DNA of 5,090 bases, taken from the NCBI GenBank assembly GCA_002694645.1, contig NZMV01000050.1, positions 2,932 through 8,021 of the forward strand, given 5' to 3'. The stretch's first letter is position 1. Each line of letters opens with the position of its first letter. The DNA comes from Crocinitomicaceae bacterium. Its GTDB lineage: Bacteria; Bacteroidota; Bacteroidia; Flavobacteriales_D; Parvicellaceae. Below, in pieces: positions 1-5,090 of the stretch. Made by a program: the position numbers and the translations under genes. The notes below the pieces were generated by a model that was given only the letters and a program-made list of their open reading frames with translations, was not told the origin of the DNA and made no database searches.

Positions 1-2478
1 ATTTTTTTAGGTTTTGATCGTCCAAAAAATAATCGCGTTGCGAACAGTCAAAAATGCCTAAGGGTTTCGGGAAAACATAATGATTTAGAAGAAGTTGGTG
101 TGGATACGTATCATCATACCATGTTTGAGATGTTAGGTAATTGGTCATTTGGAAATTACTTTAAAGAGGAAGCCATCAATTGGTCCTGGGAACTGCTGAC
201 TGATGTATTTAAAATTGATCCGAATCTGCTCTATGTCACTGTTTTTGAGGGAGATAAAAAAGATGGAACTATGTTTGACAACGATTCTTTTACAATATGG
301 GAAAATCATGTTCCAAAAAATAGAATTATTAAATTCGGAAAAAAAGATAATTTCTGGGAAATGGGAAGTCAAGGACCATGCGGTCCATGCTCTGAAATAC
401 ATATTGATTTAAGAAATGAAGATGAAAAATCAAAAGTTGATGGTTTACAGTTAGTTAATAAAGACCATCCGCAGGTAATAGAAATATGGAATTTAGTATT
501 TATGGAATTCAATAGAAATGCTGCAGGAATTCTTGAACCTCTAGAAGATAAACATGTTGATACAGGCATGGGATTTGAGCGACTCTGTCGTGTTCTCCAA
601 AATAAAAATAGCAATTATGATACGGATGTATTTGCTCCCATAATTGGCAAATTAGAAGGTATGTCAAAAATGGAATATTTAGGTGGTGATGATAAAATAT
701 CAATTGCTTTCAGAGTAGTAGTTGATCATTTGAGAGCAGTATCATTTTCCATAGCCGATGGTCAATTACCATCTAATACCGGAGCTGGTTACGTAATAAG
801 AAGAATTCTTAGAAGAGCAATTCGATACGGATATCAGTTTTTGAATTTTAAAACACCATTTATTAATCAACTCTTAGATGAATTAGTTTTATCCTTTGAT
901 GGTCACTACAAAGAGTTAGATGCTCAAAAAGAATTCATATCTAAAATCATTTTTGAAGAAGAGTCTTCTTTTTTTAAAACATTAAGTTCAGGTGTAAAGC
1001 GAATAGAAGAGATCCTTGATCAGTGTAAATTAAATAGGGTCCAGGAAATTTCTGGAAAACAATGTTTTGAGTTGTACGACAGTTTTGGATTTCCGATTGA
1101 TTTAACCCGACTAATAGCTTCAGAAAATAATTTTTCAATAGACAAAAATGAGTTTGACCGTTGTTTGGAAGAACAAAGAGCAAGATCAAAATCTGATGCG
1201 CAGAAAGAAGTAGGGGACTGGACTAAGATTAGAGAAGACGATATACAGGAATTCATTGGTTATGACCATATAAAAGCAGCTGTGAAAATCACCCAATACA
1301 GAACAGTTAAAATTAAAAAGGATGATCATTATCAACTCATTTTTAATCTCACTCCATTTTATCCTGAAGGTGGAGGTCAGGTTGGTGATACTGGATTATT
1401 AGTGAGTAAAAACGAAAAGATAAAAATCACAGACACAAAAAAAGAAAACGGAGTTATAGTTCATTTTGCTAAAGAACTACCTAAAAATTTAGATTCAGAA
1501 TTTGTTGCTCAAGTGGATGAGAATGCAAGGATGAATTCGGCCAAAAATCATAGCGCAACCCATCTACTTCATTTTGCATTGAGAAAAATTTTAGGAAATC
1601 ATGTAGAACAAAAGGGATCTTTAGTAAATAAGGAATATTTACGATTTGATTTTTCTCACTACGCCAAATTGAGTGAAGAAGAATTGGATGAGATTGAAAA
1701 ACTAGTAAATGATGAAATAAGAAAGGGTCATCCACTCATTGAAGAAAGAAATATTCCATTATTATTAGCTAAAGAAAAAGGAGCAATGATGCTTTTTGGT
1801 GAGAAATATGGAGACTCTGTAAGGACTATACAATTTGGAGAGTCCATTGAGCTTTGCGGGGGAATACATGTTAATTTGACTTCTCAAATAGGTCAATTTA
1901 GGATTATTTCTGAAGGTTCAATTTCATCTGGAATTAGAAGAATTGAAGCTTTCACTGGAGAAGAGGCTGACCATTACATAAATCAAAAACTGACCACACT
2001 TAAAAATATTAGTGATATCTTAAAACAACCAACTGATATTTTAGAAGCGGTAAAAAGCCTTCAGCTTAAAAATTCAGAGCTCAATAAAATAATTGAGGAA
2101 AATAGAAAAGCAGTTGTAAAACAAGTAAAATTAGATATTGTACAAAGTGCAGAAGATATGGGGCATTACACGTTGATGTATTTAAATACTCAATTAACTG
2201 CTGATGAGATGAAACAAATAAGTTTCCAAATAAAAGCTAAGCATGATAAAACAGTACTCTTGTTAACTAGTGATATGAATGAAAAACCATTGATATCTTT
2301 GATGATATCTGATGATTTAGTAGAAGAAATGCAATGGAATGCGGGTCAGTTTATTAGAGATCTCTCCAAGCTGATTAAAGGTGGCGGTGGTGGCCAAGCT
2401 TTTTTTGCTAATGCTGGAGGAAGTGATGTAAAAGGGTTAACTTTATTAAAAGAAAAGGCTAAATCACTTTTAAACTAG
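1..2478 (+). CDS. alaS: Alanyl-tRNA synthetase, N-terminus outside window
   Basis: Cytoplasmic class II synthetase that attaches alanine to tRNA-Ala and hydrolyses mischarged Ser- or Gly-tRNA-Ala. Frame 1 is open from base 1, so the gene enters from the left. About 48 residues are missing and 825 are present (family about 870-880). The GTG at 100 is an internal valine codon. Numbering from the first residue here: aminoacylation core with GNWSFG near 46-51, GPCGPCSE at 125-132 and motif 3 (DTGMGFER) around 187-194; tRNA-recognition helices around NTGAGYVIRRILRRA (from 259); editing domain with FYPEGGGQ at 453-460 and zinc ligands H517 and H521 (HSATH) plus C619 and H623; a short coiled coil near 677-710; C-Ala domain with GGGGGQ from 794. 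The second zinc motif reads CGGIH where CGGTH is usual. The core looks complete and functional. Its TAG stop overlaps the opposite-strand regulator gene, so termination must occur inside that gene. Identification is secure. Confidence 0.98.
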   Translation: MFLGFDRPKNNRVANSQKCLRVSGKHNDLEEVGVDTYHHTMFEMLGNWSFGNYFKEEAINWSWELLTDVFKIDPNLLYVTVFEGDKKDGTMFDNDSFTIWENHVPKNRIIKFGKKDNFWEMGSQGPCGPCSEIHIDLRNEDEKSKVDGLQLVNKDHPQVIEIWNLVFMEFNRNAAGILEPLEDKHVDTGMGFERLCRVLQNKNSNYDTDVFAPIIGKLEGMSKMEYLGGDDKISIAFRVVVDHLRAVSFSIADGQLPSNTGAGYVIRRILRRAIRYGYQFLNFKTPFINQLLDELVLSFDGHYKELDAQKEFISKIIFEEESSFFKTLSSGVKRIEEILDQCKLNRVQEISGKQCFELYDSFGFPIDLTRLIASENNFSIDKNEFDRCLEEQRARSKSDAQKEVGDWTKIREDDIQEFIGYDHIKAAVKITQYRTVKIKKDDHYQLIFNLTPFYPEGGGQVGDTGLLVSKNEKIKITDTKKENGVIVHFAKELPKNLDSEFVAQVDENARMNSAKNHSATHLLHFALRKILGNHVEQKGSLVNKEYLRFDFSHYAKLSEEELDEIEKLVNDEIRKGHPLIEERNIPLLLAKEKGAMMLFGEKYGDSVRTIQFGESIELCGGIHVNLTSQIGQFRIISEGSISSGIRRIEAFTGEEADHYINQKLTTLKNISDILKQPTDILEAVKSLQLKNSELNKIIEENRKAVVKQVKLDIVQSAEDMGHYTLMYLNTQLTADEMKQISFQIKAKHDKTVLLLTSDMNEKPLISLMISDDLVEEMQWNAGQFIRDLSKLIKGGGGGQAFFANAGGSDVKGLTLLKEKAKSLLN
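2475..2478. other. Shared CTAG palindrome holding both convergent stop codons
   Basis: alaS ends with TAG at 2476-2478 and the regulator gene ends with TAG at 2477-2475 on the other strand. Both are read from the palindrome CTAG. The two genes therefore overlap tail to tail by four bases, leaving no intergenic space for a terminator. Confidence 0.95.
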
Positions 2479-3638
2479 TGACTACAATAAAGACTAACAT
2501 CGGTCTTTGTAATTTCTTTACCTGAAAGAATAATTAGTCTTTCAATTATATTCTTTAGCTCTCTAATATTTCCTGTCCAGTTTATTTCTTTTAATGCGTC
2601 TAAAGCATCAGCTTTTATTTCTTTTTTAACTATCCCTTGATCTTTACATATTTGTACTAAAAAAAAATCGGTTAATATTGGAATATCGTCTATTCGTTCG
2701 TTAAGTGATGGTACATGTATAGGAATTACGTTTAATCTGTGATAAAGGTCTTCTCGGAAATTTCCATTATTTATTTCTTTTCTTAAATCTTTGTTGGTAG
2801 CAGCCACAATTCTAGTGTCAATTTTAATTTCTTTATTTCCTCCTACACGAGTAATTTTATTTTCTTGTAGTGCTCTTAACACTTTGGCTTGAGCTGATGC
2901 ACTCATATCACCAATTTCATCTAAGAATAAAGTACCTCCGCTGGCTTGTTCAAACTTTCCTGATTTTTGTTTATGTGCTGAAGTAAAAGAACCTTTTTCG
3001 TGACCAAACAACTCGCTTTCAATTAGTTCAGAAGGAATTGCGGCACAATTTACCTCCACAAATTCAGCTTTTGAACGATTACTTTTTTCATGAAGCTGCT
3101 TTGCTACAAGTTCTTTACCACTTCCATTTGCTCCCGTAATGAGTACACGTGCATCTGTTGGCGCAACCTTATTAATTATCTCAATAATAGAAGATATGGC
3201 TTTGCTTTTTCCAATAATTGTACTTGAATTTTGACTTTTTATTTTTCGTTTTAAAGTTTTATTCTCTTCCACTATAGAGTTGTTCTCTAATGCATTTCTA
3301 ACGGCAACAAGTACTCTGTTTAAGTCAAGTGGCTTTTCGATGTAATCATACGCGCCTTTTTTAAGAGCTTGAACAGCTGTTTCTATATTTCCGTGACCGC
3401 TAATCATAATAATAGGACAATATGACTCAGATTTCATTTTACGTTCAAGAAATTCTATACCATCCATTTTTGGCATCTTGATATCACAAAAAATAAGGTC
3501 ATAACTATTAGATTCTATATATTTTAAACCCACTGTTCCGTCTTCAGCGTCATCTACCTCATATTTTTCAAATTCAAGTATTTCCTTTAAGGTAGACCTT
3601 ATTGCCCTTTCATCGTCAATAATTAAGATTTTTTTCAT
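2475..3638 (-). CDS. NtrC-family response regulator: receiver plus AAA+ domain, no HTH domain
   Basis: Two-component response regulator of the sigma-54 activator type, 387 residues. The receiver domain (1-120) has acidic pair D8/D9, phospho-acceptor D52, S80 and K102. A short helical linker (about 120-138) leads to the AAA+ domain (about 140-370) with Walker A GANGSGKE (169-176), Walker B LFLDE (D240, E241), the ATN sensor I (N282), arginine-finger segment FREDLYHR (294-301) and sensor II GNIRE (356-360). The loop that contacts sigma-54, normally GAFTGA, reads GSFTSA (216-221). The protein stops about 25 residues after sensor II, so the Fis-type HTH usual in NtrC (about 450-480 residues) is absent. 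It is last in an operon behind an ABC exporter, its ATG overlapping the permease stop (ATGA). No Shine-Dalgarno precedes the ATG, which suggests coupled translation. No kinase gene is visible, so the input signal is unknown. ATPase and phosphorylation sites look intact, so decay is unlikely. Whether it acts through sigma-54 is inference. Confidence 0.95.
   Translation of the reverse strand: MKKILIIDDERAIRSTLKEILEFEKYEVDDAEDGTVGLKYIESNSYDLIFCDIKMPKMDGIEFLERKMKSESYCPIIMISGHGNIETAVQALKKGAYDYIEKPLDLNRVLVAVRNALENNSIVEENKTLKRKIKSQNSSTIIGKSKAISSIIEIINKVAPTDARVLITGANGSGKELVAKQLHEKSNRSKAEFVEVNCAAIPSELIESELFGHEKGSFTSAHKQKSGKFEQASGGTLFLDEIGDMSASAQAKVLRALQENKITRVGGNKEIKIDTRIVAATNKDLRKEINNGNFREDLYHRLNVIPIHVPSLNERIDDIPILTDFFLVQICKDQGIVKKEIKADALDALKEINWTGNIRELKNIIERLIILSGKEITKTDVSLYCSH
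2487..2510 (+). terminator. Weak candidate hairpin 9 bases past the alaS stop
   Basis: AAAGAC (2489-2494) pairs with GTCTTT (2503-2508) around an 8-base loop. One U-G and one A-U pair extend the stem outward to 2487 and 2510. It is followed by AATTTCTTTA, only a moderate U-tract. It lies inside the 3' end of the opposite-strand regulator gene, where a terminator for alaS would have to be. The stem has only two G-C pairs, so this may be chance in AT-rich coding DNA. Confidence 0.2.
3635..3638 (-). other. ATGA stop/start overlap, permease to response regulator
   Basis: The regulator ATG (3638-3636) overlaps the permease TGA (3637-3635). The roughly 20 bases before the ATG (AAATGGCTTAAATC just upstream) contain no GGAGG-like site. 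Re-initiation by ribosomes finishing the permease is the likely route of translation, although Bacteroidota often do without Shine-Dalgarno motifs anyway. Confidence 0.9.
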
Positions 3639-4939
3639 GATTTAAGCCATTTAAAAAGTTCTTTATATGATGCTTTTTTTCCAAATGATAAAATTCCATT
3701 TGCATAAATTTTACTGGAAAGCCATGTGGTTAAAATAAAGGTTATAAATAGAAGCCCCACACTTAATATTATTTCCCAAGCCTCTACGCTACTTGGTCCA
3801 ATTCCCATGGCTATCCTTACTAACATGATAACAGGTGAGGTAAAAGGAATTTCACTCAACCAAAATGATAGCGAAGAAGAAGGATCATCTATAACTGATG
3901 AAATCATGGATAAGGCAAAAATCATAGGTATGGTAAGTGGAATTAAAAATTGCTGTGTATCAGTCTCTTCGTCAACTGCCGCACCAATTGCTGCCATCAT
4001 CCCCGCATATAAAAGGTAACCGCCAATAAAATAAACACCAAAAAAAATAAACATACTTGGCCAGTGAATTTTATAAAGTAAAAATTCAATGATTTGAGCT
4101 GATTCACCTGTGTTTACTGTTAATGGATTTTGACTTTGTAATGTAGATGAGTAGATATCTGGGACAAGATTGTTTAACAACAGTACAGAAGTTACAGTGA
4201 TAACAAATATCCAAATAAAGAATTGTGTAAATCCTACCAACCCTACACCAATAATTTTAGCTGTCATTAATTTAAAGCTTGAAACAGAAGAAATAATTAT
4301 TTCGATAATTCTACTTGTTTTTTCTTCAATTACCCCTCTCATGACTTGGACCGAATACATAAGAATGAAAAAGTAGATGAAAAAAGCAAATACAAATCCA
4401 ATAATTCCCTTTCGCTGTATGTTCTTATTTTCTGGATCTTCCACATCAATAATATCGAGGTTAACACGGGTCTTTATGGCCTTGTATGTCTCGATGTTAA
4501 TTTGATTTTGATTTACTCTGTACAATTCTATGGCTTCATTAATTATACTTGTTAAGTGTTTCTGCGCAGAAGAGGAAGGTATAGCTTTGTATAAGCATTT
4601 TGCTGTCATCGAATTAGTCTTAATCAAATTAGACGGCAAGTATAATAGTAGATCTAGATTTTCATCGGATTTAAAAATTTCTTGAACTTGATTGTAGTTT
4701 TTGTCTTCTGGAGCCCACTTAAGATGATATTTTTCATTATTTCTTAAGACTCCATCAAACAGTTTTGCTTCATCGAAAACAATAATTTCATAACTATTTT
4801 TTTTTCCTTTCGAAAGAACAGCAGTTAATCCTATGAAGCCTACAATTAATAAAGGCCCTAGGAAACTCATTATTATAAAGGTCTTTTTCCTAATCCTAGT
4901 CCAGTACTCCCGTTTTATGATTAACCAAATTTCACTCAT
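3635..4939 (-). CDS. ABC-2 type transporter permease (NatB-like)
   Basis: Inner-membrane subunit of an ABC exporter, 434 residues, substrate unknown. The N-terminus is a short cytoplasmic amphipathic stretch with KREYWTRIRKK (9-19), typical of NatB/YhaP-type permeases. A first membrane segment (about 21-42) is followed by a polar region of about 135 residues (43-178), expected outside the membrane. Five further hydrophobic segments lie near 179-199, 228-255, 295-320, 332-350 and 385-406. After segment two comes the conserved cytoplasmic motif RGVIEEKTSRIIEIIISSVS (201-220), the presumed contact with the ATPase. The C-terminal tail (GILSFGKKASYKELFKWLK) has the basic, tryptophan-containing ending common in Bacteroidota members. 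The ATG at 4939 overlaps the end of the ATPase gene by 8 bases, and the TGA overlaps the regulator start. NatAB proteins export Na+ in Bacillus, but relatives handle peptides and drugs, so no substrate is assigned. Family call is firm; function is not. Confidence 0.93.
   Translation of the reverse strand: MSEIWLIIKREYWTRIRKKTFIIMSFLGPLLIVGFIGLTAVLSKGKKNSYEIIVFDEAKLFDGVLRNNEKYHLKWAPEDKNYNQVQEIFKSDENLDLLLYLPSNLIKTNSMTAKCLYKAIPSSSAQKHLTSIINEAIELYRVNQNQINIETYKAIKTRVNLDIIDVEDPENKNIQRKGIIGFVFAFFIYFFILMYSVQVMRGVIEEKTSRIIEIIISSVSSFKLMTAKIIGVGLVGFTQFFIWIFVITVTSVLLLNNLVPDIYSSTLQSQNPLTVNTGESAQIIEFLLYKIHWPSMFIFFGVYFIGGYLLYAGMMAAIGAAVDEETDTQQFLIPLTIPMIFALSMISSVIDDPSSSLSFWLSEIPFTSPVIMLVRIAMGIGPSSVEAWEIILSVGLLFITFILTTWLSSKIYANGILSFGKKASYKELFKWLKS
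4932..4939 (-). other. 8-base overlap, ATPase to permease (ATGAGTGA)
   Basis: The permease ATG at 4939-4937 lies within the last codons of the ATPase gene, whose TGA is at 4934-4932. The bases upstream of the ATG (AATGTAGTGAGTA) give no convincing Shine-Dalgarno. The tight overlap supports coupled synthesis of the two exporter subunits. Confidence 0.85.
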
Positions 4940-5090
4940 TACTCACTACATTTAGGAATACATCTTGCATGCTCGGTGTTTTTCTCGCGACTTCTTGTAT
5001 TTCGACATGACTTACGATTCCTTTAATAAAGTCGCTTATTTTTAATTGTTCCAGCAATTCAATTTCTGCAATATGAGTTCCATTTTCAAG
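4932..5090 (-). CDS. ABC transporter ATP-binding protein, C-terminal 52 residues only
   Basis: Reading down from 5090 on the - strand, one frame stays open for 52 codons and ends at TGA (4934-4932). It is cut by the window edge, so the Walker A, signature and Walker B motifs are not visible. The visible tail resembles the C-terminal extension of NatA-like ATPases: a small alpha/beta segment, then ARKTPSMQDVFLNVVSNE, matching the family pattern in which 'PSM-x-D/E-I/V-F' comes just before the end. Directly downstream, overlapping by 8 bases, is the ABC-2 permease that such an ATPase normally drives. This placement is the strongest support for the call. It would supply ATP hydrolysis for the exporter on the cytoplasmic face. 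Alternative frames of this stretch meet stops or give unrelated peptides. The evidence is short-sequence similarity from memory plus gene context. Confidence 0.85.
   Translation of the reverse strand, partial: LENGTHIAEIELLEQLKISDFIKGIVSHVEIQEVARKTPSMQDVFLNVVSNE

Noticed and set aside
100..102. GTG as start codon of alaS
   Set aside because: The frame is open to base 1 and the upstream residues (QKCLRVSGKHNDLEEVG) are conserved AlaRS catalytic-core sequence, so the gene begins outside the window.
974..1256. Overlapping - strand open frames of 71-78 codons inside alaS
   Set aside because: They lie opposite conserved AlaRS sequence in a low-stop AT-rich context, and have no start signal or family resemblance.
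3460..3490. TGGCAT...TTGATA as a sigma-54 -24/-12 promoter
   Set aside because: Spacing and the -12 GC element do not match TGGCAC-N5-TTGCW, and the site lies inside the receiver-domain coding region.
2475..3638. Regulator gene as a truncated pseudogene
   Set aside because: All phosphorylation and ATPase residues are present, the frame is intact, and the end follows the AAA+ lid cleanly. No HTH remnant is found in other frames past the stop.
3726..4019. 97-codon open frame on the + strand
   Set aside because: It is antisense to the conserved C-terminal half of the permease, and its translation shows no recognisable domain. A shadow of the real gene.
1..5090. CRISPR arrays, insertion sequences, tRNA/rRNA genes, attachment sites
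   Set aside because: No regularly spaced direct repeats, terminal inverted repeats, transposase-like frames or RNA gene signatures were seen; the whole window is explained by four genes.

Overview
The window is AT-rich (roughly one third G+C by eye) and is covered end to end by four protein-coding genes that abut or overlap. I find no non-coding base between them. AT-rich codon use, absence of Shine-Dalgarno motifs before the two visible starts, the details of the alanyl-tRNA synthetase (a motif near its start reading FLG, then KCLRVSGKHNDLEEVG and FYPEGGGQVGD) and the form of the sigma-54-type regulator all point to the phylum Bacteroidota, probably a flavobacterial or cytophagal lineage. 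The genus cannot be named from this stretch.

Layout. Positions 1-2478 on the + strand hold alaS without its first roughly 48 codons. It meets, tail to tail, an operon on the - strand. Read in its direction of transcription, from 5090 down to 2475, this operon is: the last 52 codons of an ABC transporter ATPase (4932-5090), a six-segment ABC-2 type permease (3635-4939), and an NtrC-like response regulator with receiver and AAA+ domains (2475-3638). The ATPase and permease genes overlap by 8 bases, and the permease and regulator genes overlap by 4 (ATGA). This implies one transcript with coupled translation. alaS and the regulator gene also overlap by 4 bases, both stop codons lying in one CTAG palindrome.

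How the parts fit. AlaS charges tRNA-Ala and clears mischarged Ser/Gly; it is housekeeping and functionally separate. The ATPase and permease should form a NatAB-like exporter of unknown substrate. The regulator probably controls something linked to it, but no sensor kinase is in view. The regulator is the most unusual item: its AAA+ core looks intact, its sigma-54 contact loop reads GSFTSA instead of GAFTGA, and it ends right after the AAA+ lid with no DNA-binding domain. The rest of the window is ordinary core-genome content. I see no mobile element, CRISPR array, RNA gene or clearly novel system.
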